Below are positions 1 to 6,360 of a DNA stretch of 6,523 nucleotides, piece after piece (positions within the stretch are counted from its first letter, which is position 1; each line of letters starts with the position of its first letter). The position numbers and the translations under genes are program-made. Under the pieces are notes generated by a model. It was given only the letters and a program-made list of their open reading frames with translations, was not told the origin of the DNA and did no database searches. The DNA lies in contig JAAZGN010000193.1 in NCBI GenBank assembly GCA_012511185.1, positions 1-6,523 of the forward strand, in the 5' to 3' direction. The stretch comes from Clostridiaceae bacterium (lineage in GTDB: Bacteria; Bacillota; Clostridia; Saccharofermentanales; DTU023).

Positions 1-831
1 GACATTGACCGCGTAAAGGGTGAAGAAGGTTTCGATAGCGTTGTAAGCGCAAAACCAGAAAAAGATGGCCGCCAGGATCAAAATCAGACTTCGTTTTTCG
101 CCTGCCGTCAGTTTGCGGCTTGCACCGCCCTTGTTTTGGATCTCACCCGCATTTCCCTCATCCTCAAGTGTCTTGGCGAATTCTCTGGCCGTCAGTCGGC
201 GGCCGACCGCATCGCGTTGAGCGCGTTTCCATGCGTCACCGATGGGCTCACGGACGAAAAGCATGAGGAATACAAGTGCCAGGACCATGACAATGGAACC
301 CATCCCGAATGAGAGGCGGCCGCTGTCATCAATTTTTGCCAGAATACCACCGACTAAAAAGGCGATGATGCTCCCGATCCCCCCCATTAAATTAATGATT
401 CCATTAGCCTTGCTTCGCAAGGGTCTGGGTGTCAGGTCAGGCATCAGGGCAATGACAGGTGACCGCCACAAGGACATGATCAGATTGAAGCATATGAGGA
501 GTCCCATGAACATGGTGAGTGAAGATGACCAAGGAACCAGGGCAAAGAAGATGGCCGCCAGCGGTATGCCTATCATGATCCAGGGCATGCGGCGCCCGAA
601 GCGGGTGAAGGTCCGGTCGCTGTACGCGCCAACCAGAGGCTGAAAAATGATGCCAAAGATATTATCAATGGTCATGATGGTTCCGATGACCGTTGTCGAC
701 AGCAGGAACTGCCTCTCAAGGAGCACGGGCACAAGACTGTTGTAAATGCTCCAGGCAAGTGAACTCGCCAGGAAACCGAAGCCGAGCCAGGCGGTCTTCT
801 TATAATCCAGTTTTCCGGTTGATTCAGTCAT
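1..831 (-). CDS. MFS transporter of the SLC45/sucrose-carrier type, C-terminal half missing
   Basis: Reading leftwards from an ATG at 831 the frame stays open for 277 codons to the window edge, so only the N-terminal half is present. It encodes a polytopic inner-membrane carrier of the major facilitator superfamily, probably a proton- or cation-coupled sugar or glycoside transporter. Hydrophobic segments lie near residues 13-37, 47-70, 83-100, 105-127, 143-164 and 174-193, matching TM1-TM6, followed by a charged cytoplasmic loop (about 194-246) and the start of TM7 (248-265). Family marks are the loop 2-3 motif SDRTFTRFGRR (71-81) and the MPDLTPRPLRSKANG stretch (130-144), both typical of the SLC45/SUC branch. 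The start is supported by GGAGG at 837-841 on the same strand, five bases upstream. It lies downstream of the DUF503 gene in the same direction, 108 bases away, so cotranscription is possible but unproven. The substrate cannot be read from sequence. Confidence 0.88.
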   Translation of the reverse strand, partial: MTESTGKLDYKKTAWLGFGFLASSLAWSIYNSLVPVLLERQFLLSTTVIGTIMTIDNIFGIIFQPLVGAYSDRTFTRFGRRMPWIMIGIPLAAIFFALVPWSSSLTMFMGLLICFNLIMSLWRSPVIALMPDLTPRPLRSKANGIINLMGGIGSIIAFLVGGILAKIDDSGRLSFGMGSIVMVLALVFLMLFVREPIGDAWKRAQRDAVGRRLTAREFAKTLEDEGNAGEIQNKGGASRKLTAGEKRSLILILAAIFFWFCAYNAIETFFTLYAVNV

Positions 832-888
832 AAACACCTCCGAACGTAAGTCGCCTGATGGATCCGGGATCGACTGCCATATACGTCA

Positions 889-906
889 TCCGGCAGACCT
901 GCCGGA
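889..906. repeat. Perfect 7-bp inverted repeat (hairpin) between DUF503 and MFS genes
   Basis: The arms TCCGGCA (889-895) and TGCCGGA (900-906) are perfectly complementary around a four-base loop, GACC. It lies in the 108-base gap between two minus-strand genes, about 57 bases upstream of the MFS start. Neither side has a run of T, so it is not a convincing intrinsic terminator. It could be an mRNA processing or stability hairpin, or an operator. The structure is visible; the role is a guess. Confidence 0.4.
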
Positions 907-939
907 AATATGACTTCATTGTAACAAAGATTGGAATGT

Positions 940-1221
940 TTAAAGAAGGTCGGCGTTCCACTCCCGGATGTCGCCGTTGCTGTGTTCTTCGATGGTTGTG
1001 CGGATCGATGCCTCAAGCTCTCTGCCGCCAGTCTCACTGAGGACGACCGCCGCAATTCCAAGGCACAGGGTCTTCCAAATATCCTGGCAGTCAATTTCCT
1101 TGACGGACAGGCGGTGGCGCTTCTCCAGGCGGTCGACCAGGCCTTGCCGGACGCGTCTTTTGTCCTTCAATGACTGGCACCAGGGCAGGTCGATGACGGT
1201 TCCGATGACCAGGATCTTCAT
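940..1221 (-). CDS. DUF503 family protein (YlxP-like), 93 aa
   Basis: This is a small cytoplasmic protein of the DUF503 family (PF04456, YlxP-like). The family signature is clear: an N-terminal beta strand (MKILVIGTVIDLPW), the conserved SLKDKRRV at residues 17-24, an amphipathic helix, SVKEIDCQDIWKTLCLGIAAV (residues 39-59), and an acidic C-terminal helix. The length matches the family norm of about 90-95 residues. The frame is open upstream to 1323, but the start at 1221 is preferred because it begins the family's conserved strand, has GGAGG ten bases upstream (1232-1236), and forms an ATGA overlap with the thioesterase stop. Family members often sit near rbfA and translation genes in Gram-positive bacteria, and their function is poorly defined. 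Here the protein is coupled to an acyl-ACP thioesterase instead. No catalytic motif is visible, and I would not assign a function. Confidence 0.85.
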   Translation of the reverse strand: MKILVIGTVIDLPWCQSLKDKRRVRQGLVDRLEKRHRLSVKEIDCQDIWKTLCLGIAAVVLSETGGRELEASIRTTIEEHSNGDIREWNADLL

Positions 1222-2042
1222 GCCGGATTGTCCTCCGGGATGCGATCGACGATCCCATAGCCGAGTTTGGCAAGAAAGGAAATGACTTCGCTTGATCCCA
1301 GCTTCCCTACGACCTTGACGCAAGAAGGCTCATCCAGGTCCAGGTCGGCGATGATCTCAAGAGTTTGACCGTAGTCAACCTCAGCCTTGTAGGTAATGTG
1401 GAATACCTTTAGAAGCAGGTTTTGCCGGTGTGGATCCAGTTTCAGCAACCTGGAGGCCGCATCCAGGGCAAGCCGGATGTAATGTGTGTTGTGAAGATGG
1501 GTATTCATGTCCACGTCGCCAAGGCCGACCAGGTAATTGAAGCGGCTGGGAGCCGGAAGATGATTGATTTCAGCTTTGATCCGCGGCAATTCGATCTTGT
1601 TGGCTACTTGGGGATCGCTCATGGCGGCGAACTCATCCAAATCGAGGACCTGGGCCGGCCGAAGCGGCTTATGGTTGTCAGCCCGCGCCAGGATCCACCC
1701 CGAAGTCGCAGTTCCAAAAAGGGAATCGTCCGATACTCGATTGCGGTAGTACTTATTGCCCCGATGAAGGCGGATTCCATCCAGCCCTATGGACGAGGAA
1801 TCGACGATGAGCAGATCGCCGGCCCGGGGGCGTAGCGCACTGAAATGGAGCGAATTCCCGATCAGGATCCAGCAGGCATTTTTCTCCCGCAGGGACTTGC
1901 TGTCGATATCCAACATCAGGCAGTTGCGGTCGTCGCAGTCCTGCGCATAATCCATCAAGCGGTGCAAATGGATTTGGCCGCAGGGGGCACAATCCTGAAA
2001 CATGACCCGGTAGGTCTCTACGGAATGATAGGAAGCCTTCAT
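1218..2042 (-). CDS. Acyl-ACP thioesterase (FatA/FatB-like, double hotdog), 274 aa
   Basis: The protein belongs to the acyl-ACP thioesterase family (PF01643), which hydrolyses acyl-ACP to free fatty acid and holo-ACP in the cytoplasm. The N-terminal hotdog spans about residues 5-130 and includes a stretch at 55-81 (ACWILIGNSLHF, then RPRAGDLLIV), GLDGIRLHRG (86-95) and ATSGWILARADNHKPLRP (112-129), matching the family's strand order. The C-terminal hotdog (about 165-268) carries the expected catalytic Asp-x-Asn-x-His as D178, N180 and H182, plus E221 in YKAE, which aligns with the catalytic Glu of plant FatB (YRRE). The enzyme should therefore be active. Its length fits compact bacterial members. 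The start at 2042 has a modest AAGG five bases upstream (2048-2051). It is the first gene of the minus-strand cluster, overlaps DUF503 by four bases, and diverges from the acyl-ligase/ACP/AOS gene. Supplying that ligase with free acid is an attractive but unproven role. Chain-length preference cannot be told. Confidence 0.87.
   Translation of the reverse strand: MKASYHSVETYRVMFQDCAPCGQIHLHRLMDYAQDCDDRNCLMLDIDSKSLREKNACWILIGNSLHFSALRPRAGDLLIVDSSSIGLDGIRLHRGNKYYRNRVSDDSLFGTATSGWILARADNHKPLRPAQVLDLDEFAAMSDPQVANKIELPRIKAEINHLPAPSRFNYLVGLGDVDMNTHLHNTHYIRLALDAASRLLKLDPHRQNLLLKVFHITYKAEVDYGQTLEIIADLDLDEPSCVKVVGKLGSSEVISFLAKLGYGIVDRIPEDNPA
1232..1236 (-). promoter_or_regulatory. Ribosome-binding site (GGAGG) of the DUF503 gene, inside the thioesterase gene
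   Basis: GGAGG on the minus strand lies ten bases before the ATG at 1221 and within the last codons of the thioesterase. With the ATGA overlap (1218-1221) it decides the DUF503 start and indicates translational coupling of the two genes. Confidence 0.7.
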
Positions 2043-2092
2043 GATAACCTTAGGGCCTTTCCATTTTTACCTTTCATAAATCTCCACCCAAC

Positions 2093-2122
2093 AGTCTAGC
2101 ATGGTGCGGGAAAATGCCAGAA
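2093..2122 (-). promoter_or_regulatory. Candidate promoter for the thioesterase gene
   Basis: On the minus strand an extended -10, TGC-TAGACT (TAGACT at 2093-2098), follows a weak -35 TTCTGG (2117-2122) with an 18-base spacer. This would start transcription near 2086, about 45 bases before the ATG at 2042. The -35 match is poor, and the call rests mainly on the extended -10 and the position. Confidence 0.25.
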
Positions 2123-2140
2123 CAATAAGTTTGGTCATTC

Positions 2141-2166
2141 GCGCAGTTAATGCGCTCAGAAGTTAA
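2141..2166. repeat. Small dyad and AGTTAA direct repeat in the divergent intergenic region
   Basis: GCGCA (2141-2145) and TGCGC (2151-2155) form a perfect five-base dyad around GTTAA. AGTTAA occurs at 2145-2150 and again at 2161-2166, sixteen bases apart. The placement between two divergent promoters would suit a regulator-binding site, but such short elements can arise by chance. Confidence 0.2.
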
Positions 2167-2213
2167 CCATTATGGATGAAAAGGCAGGGTGGGATCCATC
2201 CTTTATTTATAAC

Positions 2214-2242
2214 TTGCTCATATTTGAGTGACATACTATTCT
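2214..2242 (+). promoter_or_regulatory. Candidate promoter for the acyl-ligase/ACP/AOS operon
   Basis: TTGCTC (2214-2219) and TATTCT (2237-2242) are separated by exactly 17 bases in the most AT-rich part of the intergenic region. Transcription would begin near 2249, giving a leader of about 74 bases before the ATG at 2323. Both hexamers are partial matches to the sigma-70/SigA consensus, so this is tentative. Confidence 0.28.
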
Positions 2243-2260
2243 GTACTTTGACGGGATGAT

Positions 2261-2282
2261 GAGGAGACGGTCCCCTCTCTTC
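2261..2282 (+). promoter_or_regulatory. Candidate 5' leader hairpin
   Basis: GAGGAGA (2261-2267) can pair with TCTCTTC (2276-2282), a seven-base stem with one G-U pair around an eight-base loop. If the promoter proposed just upstream is right, it lies near the 5' end of the mRNA. No T-run follows, so it is not a terminator. A stability or regulatory role is a guess. Confidence 0.22.
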
Positions 2283-2310
2283 GGGTGCTGGTTTCCGGAT
2301 GATCCTTTTC

Positions 2311-2317
2311 AAGGAGG
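2311..2317 (+). promoter_or_regulatory. Strong Shine-Dalgarno (AAGGAGG) fixing the start of the fusion gene
   Basis: AAGGAGG lies five bases before the ATG at 2323. An earlier in-frame ATG at 2299 would place this motif inside the coding region and has no comparable site, so 2323 is the start. TCCTT (2303-2307) can pair with AAGGA (2311-2315) across a three-base loop, which could partly mask the site. Confidence 0.8.
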
Positions 2318-2322
2318 ATTGC

Positions 2323-5300
2323 ATGAGAATTTTGGAATACCTTGAGCACTTAAAAGCTGTACCGGGATACGAGGGATTGTTCGGCCTGATGGAGCGCCTT
2401 GGGGACGGGACTGCTTTTGAGATTCATACGGCGGAAGGACTGGTTGAGATCTCCTACGACGAATACCTGGGCCTGATCGATGAAACAGCGAAACGGATGA
2501 CCGACTTTTTCCGTTCCGGGGAGATGCAGGCAGCCATCGCTGAAAAAGAACAGACACTGGGAAAAGATGATCCGGGCTGCCGGGGCTGGGTAGGCATCCA
2601 GTTGCAGAACGGTCCCGCCTTTGGTATTTGTTACTGGGCAGCCATGGCGGCGGGCCACCCGGTTGTCCTGATCGACGTCCGGGCATCGGACTCAGTAACC
2701 GACATGCTGGCGGCTGAAACCGGTATTGTCGTCCTCATCAGCGATGATGGATCGATGAGGGCAAGGCCCTATCCGGTCATCCCGTCCATTGCCCTCATGC
2801 CCGATTGGCGGGACGCCGGGGTAAGAAAGCGTTTTGCCCGCCAGGTCGGCGGTGACCAGGCGACACCGGCTTCGCGACTGCCCGGCTGGGCGGGACACAT
2901 CTGTCTTTGCACCAGCGGGACAACCGGCGTGTCTCGCTGCTACGTTCACGATGATATCGGGATCACGGAGCAGTACGGCATCCTGGAAAAGTTGCTTTCT
3001 TCAACCGACCGCTTAGCCAGGGACAAAGTCAAGGAAAAGGCAGTTGCCTTCATACCCTGGCATCATGTGTTCGGCCTCATTGTTTGTTTTCTTTTTCCGC
3101 AAGTCTTTGGTAACACCATGGTGATCCCTGCGAAACCTTCGCCTGAATCCATCGTTCAGGCCTGTAAGGAGAGCGGAGTTACCCAGTTCGTCGCCATTCC
3201 CGCTGTGTGGAATGGGGTCGCCCAGTTGGTGAAGAAGCGCTTTGTCGAAATGAGTGGTACTTCCCCGGAAGATTTTGACAAAATGATCGAGTTGTCACTT
3301 TCCTATCAGGAAGCGGGTGTTGAACTGCCCATGCCGGTTGCGGGCATGTTGCAGATGATCCGTGAGCAGCTGGTCGGAAATGATCTTTACATCGCCGTTT
3401 CCGGCGGCGGCTACATCCTGCCTGAGACCTTGCGGATTTTGAATGGTCTGGGCTACTACCTGGTCAACGGCTACGGCATGACGGAGATTGGCATCTACTC
3501 GGTCGTCAATAATGAGCTGCTCGCGGAGCGCCTCGATGGCAATGTCGGCGCGCCGCTTTTTGACGATTCACTGCGAATCGTTCCGCTCGGAGACGGGCAG
3601 GGGGAAGAAGATACGCCCTGTGAGAGCGGTGAACTGACCGTCCGTTCCGATGTCGTCTTCTGTGGAACGCTTCGAAAAGGCATCTTTCACGCCCGTGACC
3701 GCAAAGAATGGTTCCATACGGGCGATATCGGACGCTTTTGCAACGGCCGGATCTTCTTGGACGGCCGGGTCAAGGATATTATCCTAAAAGCCAATGGCGA
3801 AAACCTCTACCCTGATGAACTGGAAGGGGCCTTCGCGACAGTTCCCGGTCTGCAGCGCTACGTCATCTTCGGCCTGACGGACGGGCTCTACGACAAAATC
3901 GCCCTGCTGGTCGAACCGGTTGAAGGCGCCGATCCGCAAGCGCTGGTAGAAGCTGTTGCCGAGATTAATCTCACCATGCCGCTCGATCAGCGCGTCGAAA
4001 AATTCTTCGTTTCGGAAAAACCGCTTGATCTTTCCGCTTCCGCCAAGGTCAGGCGCAGCCCCGTCGCTGAAGCCGTGGCTGCCGGGGAGTGGCCTTTAAC
4101 CGAGTACCCTCTCACGGCCAGAAAAAAGGAAGCCACAGTCGAGGTACCGACCGAGGCGGAGATCCAAGCCTCCTCCTATTGTACGCCTGAGATCGCGGCT
4201 GATCCCGCCTTCTTTGAGGTACGTCAAACCGTTCAGTCACTGATTTCGGAACTTCTGAACCTGCCCCTCGAAAAGGTACAGCCTTCCTCGTATTTTTCCC
4301 AGGATCTGGGTGGCGACAGCCTGCAGAGCATCTCGCTGCTCACACACGCTGAGGTGAAGTTCGGGCTGGCCATTGATGAGCGTCTCTTCGACCGTGACTT
4401 GACAGTCAACGACATCGCGGCCCTGGTATTTCGCCGGATCCGCGGTGAATTTGCCGACGGCGCGCGGGGCGCAGGCGGGCAGAAGGAAGAACGCGTGGTT
4501 GCACGCATCCGGACTATTGAAGAGACACCCGAATACAAGGCTTTCGCGGAGCGGCGCAGCTCGCTGACCGCGGCGCTTGAGATGTTCGGGAATCCCTATT
4601 TCATCGCCCAGGATTCGTCATTGCGTGACGTATCCTACATCGGCGACCGCAAAATGCTGAACTTTGCCTCCTACAACTATGTCGGCCTTTCCGGCGACCC
4701 GGAGGTCAATCAGGCCGCCATAGACGCAGTGAAGCAGTACGGTACATCAGCCAGCGGAAGCCGGTTGATCGCGGGGGAGAAAACAGTTCACCAGGATCTT
4801 GAAAAAGCGCTGGCAAACTGGAAGGGAACCGAGGATGCCCTGGTCCTGGTAGGTGGCCACTCAACCAATGTCACTTTTGTGGGTAACTTTTGCGGTGAAC
4901 GCGACCTGATCCTTTACGATGTCTTGAGTCACAACTCAATCACCGAGGGGATCCGGATGGCCCAGGCAGACGCCCGGCCCTTTCCGCACAATGACTTTGA
5001 AGCCCTCGAGCAACTCCTGAAGAACAGACGTGACGGCTATGAGAAGGTCCTGATCATCATTGAAGGAGCCTACAGCATGGACGGCGACGTAGCCCCCGTT
5101 CCGGAATTCGTGCGCGTCAAAAAAGCCTATGACTGTTTCCTAATGGTTGATGAAGCTCATTCCATGCTGGTTCTCGGCCGGACGGGGCGCGGTGTCGACG
5201 AACATTTCGGCATCGACCCCAAGGACATTGACATCCACATGGGAACGCTTTCGAAGGGATTCGGAACCTGCGGCGGCTACCTGGCCGGCAACAGCAACCT

Positions 5301-5727
5301 GATCGAATATCTTCGTTATAACCTTCCGGGATTTGTCTTCTCGGTCGGTATCAGCCCGCCGTTGGCGGCAGCCGTTTTGAAAGGTATCGAGATCATGGAA
5401 CGTGACTCGAGCCGTGTCGACCGCCTGCGTCGAAATATCCGGATCTTCCTCGACGAGGCACACCGTTACGGACTTGATACCTGCCTGGCGGCAGAAACCG
5501 CCGTCACGCCCATCATGATCGGGCCGGATGAGATTGCCTTTATGCTGTCAAAACAGCTGGAGGACGAGGGAATCATCGTCCCGCCAGCTGTCTTTCCCGC
5601 TGTCGCGCGGGGCCAGGCCCGGCTTCGTTTCTGCGTGACAAGCGAGCATACGGAGGAGCAGATCGTATCGGCGCTGGCGACACTTCACCGACTGATGTCA
5701 CAGTATCCGGGATTGCTTGAGAAATAG
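2323..5727 (+). CDS. Tri-domain fusion: fatty-acyl adenylate ligase - acyl carrier protein - alpha-oxoamine synthase, 1134 aa
   Basis: Three complete modules are fused in one cytoplasmic protein. Residues ~1-580 are an acyl-AMP ligase: A3 loop TSGTTG (197-202), WHHVFGL (246-252), A5 GYGMTE (383-388), WFHTGD (463-468), A8 hinge GRVKDIILKANGENLYP (481-497) and the A10 lysine K575 in SASAKVRR. Residues ~628-707 are an acyl carrier domain with DLGGDSLQS, where S666 should take phosphopantetheine. Residues ~747-1127 are a fold-type I PLP enzyme of the alpha-oxoamine synthase family (BioF/KBL/SPT/ALAS): SGSRLIAGE (811-819), PLP-stacking H870, DEAH (943-946), Schiff-base K978 in GTLSKGFG, and R1102 in RLRF. 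Expected chemistry, from family knowledge: acid plus ATP gives acyl-AMP, then acyl-S-ACP, then decarboxylative condensation with an amino acid to an alpha-amino ketone, which also releases the chain. Acyl chain and amino acid are unknown. Serine would give a sphingoid-base precursor. Alternatives are PigH/RedN-like aminoketone synthesis or a signal molecule. It heads the operon, nine bases before the methyltransferase. Confidence 0.93.
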   Translation: MRILEYLEHLKAVPGYEGLFGLMERLGDGTAFEIHTAEGLVEISYDEYLGLIDETAKRMTDFFRSGEMQAAIAEKEQTLGKDDPGCRGWVGIQLQNGPAFGICYWAAMAAGHPVVLIDVRASDSVTDMLAAETGIVVLISDDGSMRARPYPVIPSIALMPDWRDAGVRKRFARQVGGDQATPASRLPGWAGHICLCTSGTTGVSRCYVHDDIGITEQYGILEKLLSSTDRLARDKVKEKAVAFIPWHHVFGLIVCFLFPQVFGNTMVIPAKPSPESIVQACKESGVTQFVAIPAVWNGVAQLVKKRFVEMSGTSPEDFDKMIELSLSYQEAGVELPMPVAGMLQMIREQLVGNDLYIAVSGGGYILPETLRILNGLGYYLVNGYGMTEIGIYSVVNNELLAERLDGNVGAPLFDDSLRIVPLGDGQGEEDTPCESGELTVRSDVVFCGTLRKGIFHARDRKEWFHTGDIGRFCNGRIFLDGRVKDIILKANGENLYPDELEGAFATVPGLQRYVIFGLTDGLYDKIALLVEPVEGADPQALVEAVAEINLTMPLDQRVEKFFVSEKPLDLSASAKVRRSPVAEAVAAGEWPLTEYPLTARKKEATVEVPTEAEIQASSYCTPEIAADPAFFEVRQTVQSLISELLNLPLEKVQPSSYFSQDLGGDSLQSISLLTHAEVKFGLAIDERLFDRDLTVNDIAALVFRRIRGEFADGARGAGGQKEERVVARIRTIEETPEYKAFAERRSSLTAALEMFGNPYFIAQDSSLRDVSYIGDRKMLNFASYNYVGLSGDPEVNQAAIDAVKQYGTSASGSRLIAGEKTVHQDLEKALANWKGTEDALVLVGGHSTNVTFVGNFCGERDLILYDVLSHNSITEGIRMAQADARPFPHNDFEALEQLLKNRRDGYEKVLIIIEGAYSMDGDVAPVPEFVRVKKAYDCFLMVDEAHSMLVLGRTGRGVDEHFGIDPKDIDIHMGTLSKGFGTCGGYLAGNSNLIEYLRYNLPGFVFSVGISPPLAAAVLKGIEIMERDSSRVDRLRRNIRIFLDEAHRYGLDTCLAAETAVTPIMIGPDEIAFMLSKQLEDEGIIVPPAVFPAVARGQARLRFCVTSEHTEEQIVSALATLHRLMSQYPGLLEK

Positions 5728-5736
5728 GGCGGAGCA

Positions 5737-6360
5737 ATGGAAAGCATGGAACTCTTCAACCAACGAGCCGATGAATATGACACCTGGTTTGAGGATAATC
5801 CGCTGATTCTCGAAGCGGAGATTGAGGCAGTCCGCCAGGTGACGCCGTCTTTCAGCCGGGCCTTGGAGGTAGGCGTGGGGACGGGTCGTTTTGCCCAGGC
5901 GCTCGGTGTCAAGTTGGGCCTCGAACCATCCCGGGCCATGGCTGCTTATGCCCGTGACCGGGGCATCGAAGTGGTCGAGGGTTATGCAGAGGCTCTGCCT
6001 TTCGATGACGGGGCCTTTGACGCGGTCTTCATGATTACGGTCGACTGCTATCTCGAAGAACTGGCCCCCGCCTTGCATGAATGCCGCAGGGTTCTCTCGG
6101 AAAAAGGCAACCTGGTCATGGGGCATGTCGACATTGACGCCCCACTGGGCGCTGTGTACGAGGAAGCGCGTGACGAGGATCCCTTTTACCGGGACGCTTA
6201 TTTTCGCGGAACAAACGAGGTGCTTGACCAGCTTGACCGGGCAGGATTCGCAGTAACCAAAATCCGGCAAACAGTGTATACTTTTCAAAATGTGGTCCAG
6301 GAGGTCCGCGAGGGCCATGGCGACGGCGTATTCGTCGCGCTTTGTGCAGTGAAGCGATGA
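5737..6360 (+). CDS. Class I SAM-dependent methyltransferase, 207 aa
   Basis: This is a small soluble methyltransferase with a Rossmann fold of the Methyltransf_11/25 type. The opening, FNQRADEYDTWFEDNP (residues 7-22), is a common lead-in of the family. Motif I is LEVGVGTGRFA (43-53), the acidic residue after strand 2 is E63 in GLEPS, EALPFDDGAFDAVF (85-98) covers the post-motif II region, and HECRRVLSEKGNLVMG (114-129) is the usual helix and strand after it. The stop of the fusion gene is nine bases upstream, so the genes are cotranscribed. The start is uncertain: the ATG at 5737 is only two bases after GGAG (5731-5734), whereas the in-frame ATG at 5746 is eleven bases after it and would give 204 residues. 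The context suggests it methylates the aminoketone or a later intermediate on N or O. That is inference; no substrate-specific motif is visible. Confidence 0.87.
   Translation: MESMELFNQRADEYDTWFEDNPLILEAEIEAVRQVTPSFSRALEVGVGTGRFAQALGVKLGLEPSRAMAAYARDRGIEVVEGYAEALPFDDGAFDAVFMITVDCYLEELAPALHECRRVLSEKGNLVMGHVDIDAPLGAVYEEARDEDPFYRDAYFRGTNEVLDQLDRAGFAVTKIRQTVYTFQNVVQEVREGHGDGVFVALCAVKR

Noticed and set aside
242..643. A 133-codon plus-strand open frame
   Set aside because: It is antisense to the MFS transporter, whose motifs and ribosome-binding site are convincing; the product is Met/Pro/Arg-rich without a family pattern.
889..923. Promoter for the MFS gene with -10 TACAAT (918-923, minus strand)
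   Set aside because: The -10 is good but no acceptable -35 lies 16-18 bases upstream, so I could not support it as a feature.
940..1323. A longer DUF503 product starting at 1323
   Set aside because: The extra 34 residues overlap the thioesterase in another frame and precede the family's conserved first strand; the ATG at 1221 has a good ribosome-binding site.
1422..1835. A 137-codon plus-strand open frame
   Set aside because: It is antisense to the acyl-ACP thioesterase with intact catalytic residues and has no domain signature.
2172..2231. A 19-codon leader peptide frame in the intergenic region
   Set aside because: There is no ribosome-binding site, it starts upstream of the proposed transcription start, and no regulatory codon run is present.
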